The notes below the pieces were generated by a model, which was given only the letters and a program-made list of their open reading frames with translations, was not told the DNA's origin and did not search any database. A stretch of 64,000 nt of DNA. Source: Desmonostoc muscorum LEGE 12446. Its GTDB lineage: Bacteria; Cyanobacteriota; Cyanobacteriia; Cyanobacteriales; Nostocaceae. The DNA lies in contig NZ_JADEXS020000001.1 of NCBI RefSeq assembly GCF_015207005.2, positions 3,410,001 to 3,474,000 of the forward strand, written 5' to 3'. The position numbers and the translations under genes were made by a program. Positions 1-9,900 of this stretch are shown one piece after another; positions within the stretch are counted from its first letter, which is position 1; every line of letters starts with the position of its first letter.

Positions 1-473
1 TTTTCTCATCAGGTCGTAATCCTGGTGACTTTGCCCAATTTCGCGGTAATGGTCAAGTCGATATCTCCGCAGATTCACGACTAGGAGAAAGTGGAGAAGT
101 TGTCATTAAGAGTATTGACCCCATTCGCAATTTAACGAGCTTACCACAAATACCTGTAGATTCTGAAATCGCGGAAGGTTGTTATAGTCCAACTCAAACT
201 CAAAGCAAGTTTGTCGTCACTGGACGCGGTGGTTTACCGACCAATCCCAAGGATGTTTTAACTAGCGATGCTGTGCAAGTGGATTGGGTGAGTCTTAAAC
301 CGAATCCAGAAAATCGACCCACAGCATCTATTAATAATCAAACTACACCAGAATCGATTGTAGAAGCCGCTGGGTGGATAATAAATGCAAAAGGGGAGGT
401 AATTCTTACAGCAAATGTTCCCACAATTAAACCTGATAGTTATTCGCAGCAACCAGTCATTTGTAGTAGGTAA
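1..473 (+). CDS. C-terminal end of a two-partner-secretion adhesin (filamentous haemagglutinin type), partial
   Basis: The frame starting at base 3 is open from the window edge to a TAA at 471-473, so only the last ~156 residues are present. The segment has the pattern seen at the C-termini of large cyanobacterial filamentous-haemagglutinin-like (TpsA) proteins: an ISADSRLGESG stretch, a single Cys (EGCYSP), then GRGGLPTNPKDVL and a short tail ending in a second Cys. Such proteins are exported through a TpsB outer-membrane partner and sit on the cell surface. The partner is not in the window. A CHAT protease gene follows in the same direction 126 bp later, a pairing common in cyanobacteria. 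Family assignment is by C-terminal motif only. Confidence 0.75.
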   Translation, partial: FSSGRNPGDFAQFRGNGQVDISADSRLGESGEVVIKSIDPIRNLTSLPQIPVDSEIAEGCYSPTQTQSKFVVTGRGGLPTNPKDVLTSDAVQVDWVSLKPNPENRPTASINNQTTPESIVEAAGWIINAKGEVILTANVPTIKPDSYSQQPVICSR

Positions 474-599
474 ACCCATTTTTTATCTCACGCAGAGGCG
501 CAGAGAAGACGAGGATTTATATAGTCAATTAAATCTCTAAAACTCTTATTCTCTCTGCGTCTCTGCGTCTCTGCGTGATACCAATTCATAGCTAAAAAC

Positions 600-3170
600 A
601 TGAAATTATTAAAACATTTTTTAATCGCACTGTTGACAGCATCAATCTGTATATTTCTCTCTCCCGTTTTTGCCATCAATCTTCCCGAAAATCCCCAAGC
701 ACAAAATCTTTATCAAGCAGGAAAATATGCTGAGGCCGTCAATATTTTAAAACAAGCAATAGCCAGGTTTCAAAGCAATGGCGATAAACTCAATGAAGCT
801 ATGGCATTGAGTAACCTATCCTTAGCCTATCAACAATTAGGACAATGGTCAGAAGCAGAAACAACTATTACCCAAAGTCTCAATTTATTATCAAAAATTA
901 ACACTTCTGAAAGTTCACAAATTTTCGCTCAAGCTTTAGATATCCAAGGTCGTCTACAATTATCCCAAGGAAATACAGAAGCAGCCCTTAACAGTTGGCA
1001 ATCAGCAGCTAAGATTTATCAACAATTAAAGGATGATGAATCTTTAACTCGCAATCAAATTAATCAAGCCCAAGCTATGCAAACTTTGGGGTTGTATCTC
1101 CAAGCTGATAAAACATTAATTTCCGTTGCCGAAAGCTTGAGTAAATTACCAGATTCCACCGTGAAAGCTACAGGATTCCTCAGTCTGGGAAATATCCGCC
1201 GCTTAGTCGGTGACTTTGAGAAATCTCAGAAATTTTTAAAGGAAGGTTTAGAAGTTGCTGAACGAGTACAATCCGAACAAATTAAAAGTGATATTTTACT
1301 AAGTTTAGGTAATACATTCCGTAGCCAGAGAAATATTCAAATTAATTTAGACAATAAAGAGAATCAAGAGGATACAAAAAAACATACAAAAGACGCAATT
1401 CAATATTATCAACAAGCGACAAATCAATCAGCAACCCCAACTACCAGAATTAATGCCCAATTAAATTTACTCAGTCTCTTCATAGAAGAAAAGAATTGGG
1501 ACAAAGTATCAACCTTATTACCCCAAATTAAATCTCAGCTTGCAGATTTACCTGTAAGTCGAACATCTGTATACGCCAAGATTAACTTTGCTCAAAGTCT
1601 GATTAAGTATGCAGATAATAAATCTTCAACCCTTCAACCTGCTGCCGAGATACTGACACAAGCAGTTCAACAAGCACAAAGCCTCAAAGATCAGCGAGCT
1701 GAATCCTATGCACTGGGCACTATGGGGGAACTATACCAGAAAACGGGAGATTTTGTACAAGCTGAGAAATTAATTCAGCAAGCTTTGTCAATCGCCCAAA
1801 GTATTAATGCTCGAGATATTGCCTATCAATGGTTATGGCATCTTGGAGGTATTCTAGAAAAACAGGGAGATGGGAAAAGTGCTAGTGCAGCTTATGAGCA
1901 AGCATGGAAAATCCTGACAGATCTCCGTACCGACTTAGTAGCAATGAATCAAAATACCCAGTTTTCCTTCCGCGAAAATGTAGAACCTGTGTATCGAGAC
2001 TTCGTTGATTTATTATTGAGAGATACTAATTCTCAAGAAAGTAATCTTACACGTGCTCGTGAAGTTATAGAGTCTCTACAAATAGCTGAAATTGATAACT
2101 TTTTACGTTCACCCTGCTCACGCCCGACAACAGCCATTGACAAATTAGTTGAAAACGATAAATCCACCGCAGTCATCTATCCAATTATTTTAGATCAGCG
2201 CTTAGAAGTTATTGTTAAATTACCTGGCACAGAAATTCGACACTACACAACTGCTATCCCCCAGAACGAAGTTGAAGACACTGTAAATAAATTAAAAGAT
2301 AGTCTAATTTTTATTTCTCAAAATATTCAAATTACTGATTTTTCTGGGAAAATTTATGACTGGTTAATTCGACCTACTGCAAGCGAATTAGATAAAAATC
2401 AGATAAAAACCTTAGTTTTTGTCTTAGATGGCTCTTTGCGAAATATCCCCATGTCAGTCCTTTATGACAAAGAACAGCAAAAATATTTGATTCAAAAGTA
2501 TGCTTTAGCTTTAGCTACTGGGTTAGAATTAGTCGAACCAAAACCCTTAAAAAATGTAAAACTAAATGCCTTACTTGGGGGAGTCGGAGCAGAAAATCCA
2601 GTCGCTGGTACAATTTTTACCCCACTAGAAAATGTGAAAGGCGAATTAGAAGAAATTCGCACCCAAATACCGCAGAGTCAAGAACTTTTTAATGAAAAAT
2701 TAACTAAAACCAACTTAGAGCAGCAAGTAAAATCTCATCCTTTTTCAGTAGTTCATCTAGCAACTCATGGACAGTTTAGTTCTAATCCCGAACAAACTTA
2801 TATTGTCATCTGGAACGATCTACTCAAAATTAACGAACTAGATAATTTATTAAGAACTAGAGATAATACTAAGCCAGAGAGTATAGAATTACTTGTGCTT
2901 AGCGCCTGTAAAACTGCTAAAGGTGATAAACAAGCTGCTTTAGGATTAGCCGGAATTGCAGTTAAATCTGGGGCACGTAGTACTCTAGCATCACTTTGGG
3001 TAGCAGATGATTCATCCGCTCGACAATTAATCAGTGAATTTTACAAACAGTTAAATAAAGGAGTGACTAAAGCCGAAGCATTACAACGCGCCCAACTCAG
3101 CCTTTTTACTCAAGAAAAAGATAATCCATACATCTGGGCACCATATGTTCTAGTAGGGAATTGGTTATAA
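600..3170 (+). CDS. Exported TPR-repeat CHAT-domain protease
   Basis: An 856-residue protein with an N-terminal signal peptide (residues 1-25, ending PVFA). About 400 residues of tetratricopeptide repeats (roughly 30-440) follow, then a C-terminal CHAT domain (roughly 560-856). The caspase-like catalytic dyad is visible: His723 in HLATHGQF and Cys770 in LSACKTAKGD. CHAT is a clan CD caspase relative; bacterial members cleave partner proteins, often after a sensor domain is engaged. Here the TPRs would be the sensor or binding part, and the signal peptide implies a periplasmic or surface location. The gene lies between an adhesin and two exported trypsin-like proteases. ATG 600 fits the signal peptide. 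The substrate is unknown. Confidence 0.9.
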   Translation: MKLLKHFLIALLTASICIFLSPVFAINLPENPQAQNLYQAGKYAEAVNILKQAIARFQSNGDKLNEAMALSNLSLAYQQLGQWSEAETTITQSLNLLSKINTSESSQIFAQALDIQGRLQLSQGNTEAALNSWQSAAKIYQQLKDDESLTRNQINQAQAMQTLGLYLQADKTLISVAESLSKLPDSTVKATGFLSLGNIRRLVGDFEKSQKFLKEGLEVAERVQSEQIKSDILLSLGNTFRSQRNIQINLDNKENQEDTKKHTKDAIQYYQQATNQSATPTTRINAQLNLLSLFIEEKNWDKVSTLLPQIKSQLADLPVSRTSVYAKINFAQSLIKYADNKSSTLQPAAEILTQAVQQAQSLKDQRAESYALGTMGELYQKTGDFVQAEKLIQQALSIAQSINARDIAYQWLWHLGGILEKQGDGKSASAAYEQAWKILTDLRTDLVAMNQNTQFSFRENVEPVYRDFVDLLLRDTNSQESNLTRAREVIESLQIAEIDNFLRSPCSRPTTAIDKLVENDKSTAVIYPIILDQRLEVIVKLPGTEIRHYTTAIPQNEVEDTVNKLKDSLIFISQNIQITDFSGKIYDWLIRPTASELDKNQIKTLVFVLDGSLRNIPMSVLYDKEQQKYLIQKYALALATGLELVEPKPLKNVKLNALLGGVGAENPVAGTIFTPLENVKGELEEIRTQIPQSQELFNEKLTKTNLEQQVKSHPFSVVHLATHGQFSSNPEQTYIVIWNDLLKINELDNLLRTRDNTKPESIELLVLSACKTAKGDKQAALGLAGIAVKSGARSTLASLWVADDSSARQLISEFYKQLNKGVTKAEALQRAQLSLFTQEKDNPYIWAPYVLVGNWL

Positions 3171-3267
3171 AATTTACTCGTAAATATTTTCTTGAAGTGT
3201 GTGTGCATGAAAATCTGTATTCATCCCGATACATATACAGAACCAAAAAGCACTTCTTCAGGAAACT

Positions 3268-3744
3268 ATGATTGATAAAACCACATTTAAAACAGCACTA
3301 CCTCAACCCAAATACTGGATACTTGGCCTTGTATCTACCGCTATAGTTCTCACGCCTACCGTTGCATTTGCTAATCGTTGGGTAGATAGCTTGCGCGCGC
3401 AACTCATACGAACAGGTGTTGCTCTAGACTTGGGTGGTAACTACGAACTAACACACGACCCTTTTGTTGATCAACTCAGTAGAAATCAAAGCAATTATAT
3501 AACAATAAATCTGCGTAGAGGTATAGATTACGGAATTGTAGGAGTATGTGACCAAGATTGCCGAGATATCGACTTAAAACTTTATGACGAAGACGGAAAT
3601 CTCATAGACTCTGATATTAATTCTGATGACAAACCTGCCGTCAGAGTCAGACCACGTTGGAGCGCTCAATTTAAGATTAAAGTAACTATGGCCAGATGTA
3701 GAGCAAATTATTGCTACTACGGTATTGGAGCCTTCGGCAGATAG
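3268..3744 (+). CDS. Small exported beta-rich protein (PPC-like), function unknown
   Basis: A 158-residue protein with a signal peptide (about residues 1-36, ending AFA). The mature part resembles a bacterial pre-peptidase C-terminal (PPC-like) beta-sandwich: RGIDYGIVGVCD, DIDLKLYDEDGNLIDSD and a terminal YCYYGIGAFG. It has two close Cys pairs (CDQDC and CRANYC) that could form disulfides after export. It starts 97 bp after the CHAT gene, in the same direction, with an AGGAAACT ribosome site just before ATG 3268. It may be an accessory of the neighbouring exported proteases; this is inference from position. I do not recognise a specific named family. Confidence 0.7.
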   Translation: MIDKTTFKTALPQPKYWILGLVSTAIVLTPTVAFANRWVDSLRAQLIRTGVALDLGGNYELTHDPFVDQLSRNQSNYITINLRRGIDYGIVGVCDQDCRDIDLKLYDEDGNLIDSDINSDDKPAVRVRPRWSAQFKIKVTMARCRANYCYYGIGAFGR

Positions 3745-3779
3745 TAAATTGTATTTTTATTGAACAGAATTCAGAACTC

Positions 3780-3986
3780 AGGAGTCAGAATTCAGTATGA
3801 ATTGGAGTCCGACTGGGTAATGAATATTGGTTTAAAACCTCGCCCCTTGTGGGCGAAACTAGGATTAAATTTTTTTCAAAAGTTAAAACTCTATCCCTTC
3901 CCTACGGGACGCTGCGCGTAGCTTGCTTCCCTGTAAGGGTACATGGGTAGAGTATTCTGAATTCTGAATTCTGAATTCTGACTCCT
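3780..3986. repeat. 207-bp inverted-repeat element (AGGAGTCAGAATTCAG termini)
   Basis: A perfect 16-bp terminal inverted repeat, AGGAGTCAGAATTCAG at 3780-3795 and its complement at 3971-3986, bounds a non-coding segment containing a Nostoc-type dispersed repeat (GGACGCTGCGCGTAGC region near 3910). The same termini recur at about 15087-15316. It fills most of the 3745-4173 intergenic stretch and looks like a non-autonomous MITE. Confidence 0.6.
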
Positions 3987-4034
3987 ATTTATAGCACTTC
4001 TTATTTAGATGCAACATACCACAATACAAGGTAG

Positions 4035-4060
4035 GGGCACAGCATTGCTGTGCCCTTTTT
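4035..4060 (+). terminator. Hairpin with T-tract, terminator-like
   Basis: GGGCACAGCA and TGCTGTGCCC form a 10-bp perfect stem directly followed by TTTTT. It lies after the 3268-3744 gene and before the COP23 gene. The same hairpin type is also a common dispersed repeat in cyanobacteria, so the terminator role is inferred. Confidence 0.5.
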
Positions 4061-4173
4061 GCCATTCAGCTACTTACCAAAATAATTTACCAACAAAATT
4101 ATTCAAATTTTCGTGCATGGTTTTTTCAACCTAACCCGATAAAGAACTAGTAGCGTAATCAGGTAATTCTGAA

Positions 4174-4836
4174 ATGGAACTTCACAACCAGCAAACTGTA
4201 GTTTGTCCCTTACAGACATTCAAAAACCGACTGATTAATATAACCTTGAAATCAAGAGCAAAAGTATTTGGTATCACTGTATTTACTACTTTTGCGACGA
4301 TTATCTGTGGTAATCAACCAAGTCTAGCCCAAGATAGCACCTTTTTCTGTGGCAACAATACACAAGGAATACCAACTACTTATGCTCGTACTCAACGTGG
4401 TAATGTCCCAGTAATTCGTTGGGTTTCCTGGGACTTTGCGGCTTCTGGTTATAATCCACAGCAACGTTGTCAGGAAGTAACTGGACGTTTTCAAACCTAT
4501 AAAAATAATGGCACTCTGAATTACATCACCACAGGTATCATGAATCGCCAATCTGTAGTTTGTGTCAGCGATACAAAAGGTGGCGGTTGTCAAGGTTTGT
4601 TATTTACTCTTAAACCAGGTGCAAATGCTAGTCGTGTTCTACAACAATTATTTAACATTGGTGATGGCACAGCTACTGGTCCTGTATACGAAGGTTCTAG
4701 AGTACCAAGCTATTCTCAAACTGAAACTACTTCTATTGATGTCAATCAGTTTTTGAGTAATAGCCCTGTAGAATCGACATCTGATGCTACCCCTAGTACT
4801 CAACCTGAAATCACATCTCCGGCAAAAATTTGGTAG
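4174..4836 (+). CDS. COP23-domain exported protein
   Basis: A 220-residue protein. Residues 1-52 hold a long N-region and hydrophobic stretch ending SLAQ, so it is probably exported. The core (about 55-185) matches the COP23 domain, named after a circadian oscillating membrane-associated protein of cyanobacteria: FFCGNN near the start, IRWVSWDF, RCQEVTGRFQ, a second pair of Cys around VVCVSDTKGGGC, and LLFTLKPG. Four conserved cysteines are visible. The C-terminal ~35 residues are Ser/Thr/Pro-rich. It sits 28 bp upstream of an exported trypsin-like protease in the same direction, so the two probably share a transcript. The molecular function of COP23 is not known. Confidence 0.8.
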   Translation: MELHNQQTVVCPLQTFKNRLINITLKSRAKVFGITVFTTFATIICGNQPSLAQDSTFFCGNNTQGIPTTYARTQRGNVPVIRWVSWDFAASGYNPQQRCQEVTGRFQTYKNNGTLNYITTGIMNRQSVVCVSDTKGGGCQGLLFTLKPGANASRVLQQLFNIGDGTATGPVYEGSRVPSYSQTETTSIDVNQFLSNSPVESTSDATPSTQPEITSPAKIW

Positions 4837-4864
4837 TCATGCAGATATCAGCGCTTGATTACAC

Positions 4865-5644
4865 ATGAACAGGAGTTTGTTAATACTGACAGTCTGTCTT
4901 GGCATTTATTTAGTTGATTTGCCTTTGCAGATATTAGCTGAAAATACTTCTTTGACGGTAGTTAACTCCTGTGTTGCATCTGAACTATCAACAGTGCAAT
5001 TGCATTCCTATGCCAAATCAATTACCGTTAAAGTTTTCTCAGGAGACACTTGGGGTTCTGGGATTTTAATCCACAAACAAGGACAAGATTATGGAGTTTT
5101 AACTAACGACCATGTATTAATCCCAGGACAAGGAAAACCATATCGTATCCAAACACCCGATGGTCGTATTTACACTGTTGTTGTTGTCGAAGCGGCTAAA
5201 TTTGAGGGACAAGATTTAGCTTTGCTAAAGTTTTTCAGCCCAAATAAAAAATATCAAGTGGCATCGTTGCAGAAAGCTGCAAAATTATCAGAAAACACTG
5301 AAGTTTTTGCAGCTGGCTTTCCTTTAGATTCAACAAATTTTTTGTTTACCCAAGGACAAATAAAACTGTTATTAAATCAACCACTAAAGGGAGGCTTCCA
5401 AATTGGATATAGCAATGAGATTCAAAAAGGCATGAGTGGTGGACCAGTTCTCAATCATCAGGGACAAGTCATAGCTATTAATGGTAGACATTCTTATCCT
5501 TTGTGGGGTAATCCTTACGTCTTTGAAAATGGTGAGATACCAAGTGCAGCTATACAAAAACAAATGATGAAACTAAGTTGGGCTGTGCCAATACAAACTT
5601 TTATCAAAATGGCACCAAAGTCAATTATTTCCCAAGGTTGTTAA
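4865..5644 (+). CDS. Exported trypsin-like serine protease
   Basis: A 259-residue S1-fold protease with a signal peptide (residues 1-25). The catalytic triad is visible as His83 (TNDHVL), Asp117 (EGQDLALLKF) and Ser191 (GMSGGPV). It has no PDZ domain, unlike HtrA proteins, and is a simple chymotrypsin-fold enzyme for the periplasm or cell surface. It follows the COP23 gene by 28 bp and is followed at 5704 by a paralogous protease, giving a probable three-gene transcript. Two Cys near the mature N-terminus and C-terminus may pair. Its substrate is unknown. Confidence 0.85.
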   Translation: MNRSLLILTVCLGIYLVDLPLQILAENTSLTVVNSCVASELSTVQLHSYAKSITVKVFSGDTWGSGILIHKQGQDYGVLTNDHVLIPGQGKPYRIQTPDGRIYTVVVVEAAKFEGQDLALLKFFSPNKKYQVASLQKAAKLSENTEVFAAGFPLDSTNFLFTQGQIKLLLNQPLKGGFQIGYSNEIQKGMSGGPVLNHQGQVIAINGRHSYPLWGNPYVFENGEIPSAAIQKQMMKLSWAVPIQTFIKMAPKSIISQGC

Positions 5645-5703
5645 TCATTTGTCTCCCTTATCTTCCCGTTGCTGATTTTTTACTATTTTTTGGAGTGGAA
5701 ATT

Positions 5704-6624
5704 ATGAGATACCAAGATAATCTTGCAGCTATTTTAGCGGGTACAGCACTTGTTAGCGTTCTTGTGGTTGTGCAACCAGTAGCTGCTTTTGCTATGACTG
5801 GAGAAGAAATTAACAATGTAGCGCGTGAAGTTACAGTTTTAATTAAAGGAAATCAAGGACATGGTTCTGGAGTAATTATTGCTAAAAACAATAATACTTA
5901 TTATGTTCTTACTGCTTACCATGTTGTTGCACCACAAGATAATTACAATATTGTCACCTTTGACAAACAAGCTTATCAACTGGGTAACATCACCCGCTTA
6001 CCAGGTGTTGATATGGCTGTTGTACAGTTTAGTAGTAATCAAAACTACAAAGTAGCTCAAATAGCCAATTCTAAACAAGCTGTTGTCGGAAAGTCAGTTT
6101 TTATTTCTGGATGGCCTGCACCTGGAAGTACTAAACAACTTGTTCGCCAATTTACATCAGGGCAAATATCAGGTTTATTAGAGCAACCAATAGAAGGCTA
6201 TCAAATGATTTACACTAATGTCACTCGTAAGGGAATGAGTGGAGGCCCCGTGTTTGATGCTGGTGGTCGTCTAGTTGGTATTCATGGATTGGGAGATACA
6301 GAAGACCCAGATTTTTTAAGAAGACAAGGACTAAATCAAGATACCGCTGAAAGCATTGCTAGCTTAATTAAGCCTGGTTTTAATTATGCAATTCCCATTA
6401 ATACTTTTTTGAGCTTGGCACCTCAACAAGGATTAATTTTGTCATTGAAAATAGATTCTCAATCTGCACCAGATAGCGCAGTAGCGTATACTCCTCCCGC
6501 ACAAACCGATAAGCGTGATGTGATTGATGATATCAATGGCGTTATAAGTCAAGTAAGGGACTTCGGAAACACATTCAACAATGGAAAAAAAGTGATAACC
6601 GATGTTCTCAGAATTTTTCGCTGA
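5704..6624 (+). CDS. Exported trypsin-like serine protease, paralogue of the preceding gene
   Basis: A 306-residue S1-fold protease. ATG 5704 was chosen over an upstream in-frame start at 5578 because it is preceded by TTTGGAGTGGAA and begins directly with a signal peptide (residues 1-30, ending AFA). The triad is His73 (TAYHVV), Asp103 (GVDMAVVQF) and Ser179 (KGMSGGPVF). About 90 extra C-terminal residues, with a Pro-rich joint and a helical tail, distinguish it from the 4865 paralogue. The pair look like a local duplication. The context of a CHAT protease and COP23 protein suggests a shared extracytoplasmic role, which is inference. Confidence 0.85.
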   Translation: MRYQDNLAAILAGTALVSVLVVVQPVAAFAMTGEEINNVAREVTVLIKGNQGHGSGVIIAKNNNTYYVLTAYHVVAPQDNYNIVTFDKQAYQLGNITRLPGVDMAVVQFSSNQNYKVAQIANSKQAVVGKSVFISGWPAPGSTKQLVRQFTSGQISGLLEQPIEGYQMIYTNVTRKGMSGGPVFDAGGRLVGIHGLGDTEDPDFLRRQGLNQDTAESIASLIKPGFNYAIPINTFLSLAPQQGLILSLKIDSQSAPDSAVAYTPPAQTDKRDVIDDINGVISQVRDFGNTFNNGKKVITDVLRIFR

Positions 6625-6657
6625 TATAGGAATCCGGTTTTATTTCTGAAAAGATAC

Positions 6658-6792
6658 GTAGTAGCGTGTCAAGGCTAAAATATTGCATTAGCTTTTCTCT
6701 TGTGGGATGGGCGTCTCGCCCGTCCAATGCGGGCAAGATGCCCACACCACAAGAAAATTTTTTGCAATATTTTAGTCTTGACACTCCACTAC
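6658..6792. repeat. 135-bp MITE-like hairpin element
   Basis: About 30-bp terminal inverted repeats with a GTGTCAAG-CTAAAATATTGCA core (6658-6687 and 6763-6792, about three mismatches) enclose an inner inverted repeat of the CTTGTGG / CCACAAG type with GGGCAAGATGCCCAC. The whole element can fold into one long hairpin and has no coding capacity. It fills the gap between the protease gene and the lectin gene. Confidence 0.6.
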
Positions 6793-6946
6793 AAAAGTTT
6801 CTTTTGCCTGGGGGTGCATGATTTTTCATACCTTACCCGATAGAGAAGTAGAAGGGTAAAAATCACGTATTCAATTAGCGTTTGATACTGCAAAAGAGAA
6901 TCCAGTGCTAGACACCCTTTGTTCATCATCTATCTAGGATTGGTAT

Positions 6947-9900
6947 ATGCCGGATTTAACAACAAAGAAAATCATCACTTTTGGCAATAGCATTTATTTA
7001 TTATCTGCTCCAGGTACGTGGAATGCTGCTCAAGTGGAAGCGCAAAGTTTTGGTGGCAATCTCGCCACTATTAATGATGTCAAAGAACAAACTTTCTTGG
7101 CAGGATTATTTGCGAATCAAAATCCGTGGATTGGTATTTCTGATGCTGGCAAAGAAGGAACATTTACCTGGATTGGTGAGCAAAGTGCTTATCAAAATTG
7201 GATACCAGGGCTACCAACTACTGACCAAGTTCGGGACTTCGTTTATTTGGGCAGTTCTGGATGGAATCATGATGTTCAAAATGCCAATCGCACTGGCATT
7301 ATTGAAATCAAAAACCCCAACACCCCAATTTTGGTAATTGAAGATTTGGGGATTATTGAACCTGCAAGCGGTATTAAACAAGTTCAATTTCAAGTCAAAT
7401 TATTTGGAACTAGCAGCCAACAAATTAAAGTCAACTATGCCACTGTCCCAAATACTGCTTTAGCTGGAATCAACTACTTGAACACCAGTGGTACCCTCAG
7501 CTTTAACCCTGGAGAAACAAAAAAACTCATCACTGTCAATATCCGTAATGATGGCGAAGCCATCACTGGTAAAGAATTTTTTGTCAATCTCAGTTCGCCA
7601 ACCAATGCCATCTTAGGAGACAATCAAGCATTAGCCACAATTTATGAAGCCAGCGATGCAATTACCTTTGGTGGTAGTACCTATTTGTTATCAAAAGCAG
7701 GTAGTTGGGGTCAAGCACAAGTAGAAGCTCAAAGTTTTGGCGGTAATCTCGTCACCATTAATAATGCCGCAGAACAAACTTTTTTAGCTGGAAAGTATGC
7801 TAATCAAAATCCCTGGATTGGTCTTTCTGATGCTGGTCAAGAACGAACATTTACCTGGATTGGTGAGCAAAGTGCTTATCAAAATTGGACACCAGGACTG
7901 CCAACTACTGACCAAGTTCGGGACTTCGTTTATTTAGGTAGTTCTGGATGGAATCATGATGTTCAATATGCCAATCACAGGGGCATTATTGAAATTCCCA
8001 CTGCTTTATCTGTTCCGATTCCCGATATGACTGCCAGAAGAATTTACACTTTTGGAGATAGTATTTATCTAACTTCTGTCGCAGGTAGTTGGGGAACTGC
8101 TCAAGTGGAAGCCCAAAGTTTTCGCGGCAATCTCGTTACTATTAATGATGTCAAAGAACAAACTTTCTTGGCAGGATTATTTGCCAATCAAAATCCCTGG
8201 ATTGGTCTTTCTGATGCTGGCAAAGAGCAGACATTTACCTGGATTGGTGAGCAAAGTGCTTATCAAAATTGGATACCAGGGCTACCAACTACTGACCAAG
8301 TTCGGGACTTCGTTTATTTGGGCAGTTCTGGATGGAATCATGATGTTCAAAATGCCAATCGCACTGGCATTATTGAAATCAAAAACCCCAACACCCCAAT
8401 TTTGGTAATTGAAGATTTGGGGATTATTGAACCTGCAAGCGGTATTAAACAAGTTCAATTTCAAGTCAAATTATTTGGAACTAGCAGCCAACAAATTAAA
8501 GTCAACTATGCCACTGTCCCAAATACTGCTTTAGCTGGAATCAACTACTTGAACACCAGTGGTACCCTCAGCTTTAACCCTGGAGAAACAAAAAAACTCA
8601 TCACTGTCAATATCCGTAATGATGGCGAAGCCATCACTGGTAAAGAATTTTTTGTCAATCTCAGTTCGCCAACCAATGCCATCTTAGGAGACAATCAAGC
8701 ATTAGCCACAATTTATGAAGCCAGCGATGCAATTACCTTTGGTGGTAGTACCTATTTGTTATCAAAAGCAGGTAGTTGGGGTCAAGCACAAGTAGAAGCT
8801 CAAAGTTTTGGCGGTAATCTCGTCACCATTAATAATGCCGCAGAACAAACTTTTTTAGCTGGAAAGTATGCTAATCAAAATCCCTGGATTGGTCTTTCTG
8901 ATGCTGGTCAAGAACGAACATTTACCTGGATTGGTGAGCAAAGTGCTTATCAAAATTGGACACCAGGACTGCCAACTACTGACCAAGTTCGGGACTTCGT
9001 TTATTTAGGTAGTTCTGGATGGAATCATGATGTTCAATATGCCAATCACAGGGGCATTATTGAAATTCCCACTGCTTTATCTGTTCCGATTCCCGATATG
9101 ACTGCCAGAAGAATTTACACTTTTGGAGATAGTATTTATCTAACTTCTGTCGCAGGTAGTTGGGGAACTGCTCAAGTGGAAGCCCAAAGTTTTCGCGGCA
9201 ATCTCGTTACTATTAATGATGTCAAAGAACAAACTTTCTTGGCAGGATTATTTGCCAATCAAAATCCCTGGATTGGTCTTTCTGATGCTGGCAAAGAGCA
9301 GACATTTACCTGGATTGGTGAACAAGGTGCTTATCAAAATTGGACACCAGGGCTACCAACTACTGACCAAGTTCGGGACTTCGTTTATTTGGGCAGTTCT
9401 GGATGGAATCATGATGTTCAAAATGCCAATCGCACAGGAATTCTTGAAATCAAAAACCCCAATACGCCAATTTTAGTAATTGAAGATTTGGGAATTATTG
9501 AATCTGCCAATGGAACGAAAGAAGCTGTTTTTATTGTCCGCCGCTATGGTAGCAACAGTGGTAGTGCAACTGTGAATTACAGCACATCTAATAATACAGC
9601 AGTTGCTGACAGTGATTATAAAGCTACTAGTGGTACGCTGACTTTTGCTCCTGGACAGAGTGTACAAACGATCGCCGTAACAATTCTTAAGGATACTGAC
9701 ACCATTACCAAAGAAAGCTTTTTTGTCAATCTCAGTTCCCCAACTAATGCCATCTTAGGAGACAACCAGGCGTTAGCCACCATTTATGAAACCAGCGACG
9801 CAGTTACCTTTGGTGGTAGCACCTATTTGTTATCAAAAGCAGGCAGTTGGGGTCAAGCCCAAGCAGAAGCCCAAAGTTTTGGCGGTAATCTCGTCACCAT

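Noticed and set aside
552..576. CTCTGCGT tandem repeat before the CHAT gene
   Set aside because: A very common dispersed low-complexity repeat in Nostocales; no function inferred.
5578..5703. Upstream start of the second trypsin-like protease
   Set aside because: It overlaps the end of the preceding protease gene and would bury the signal peptide; ATG 5704 has its own ribosome site.
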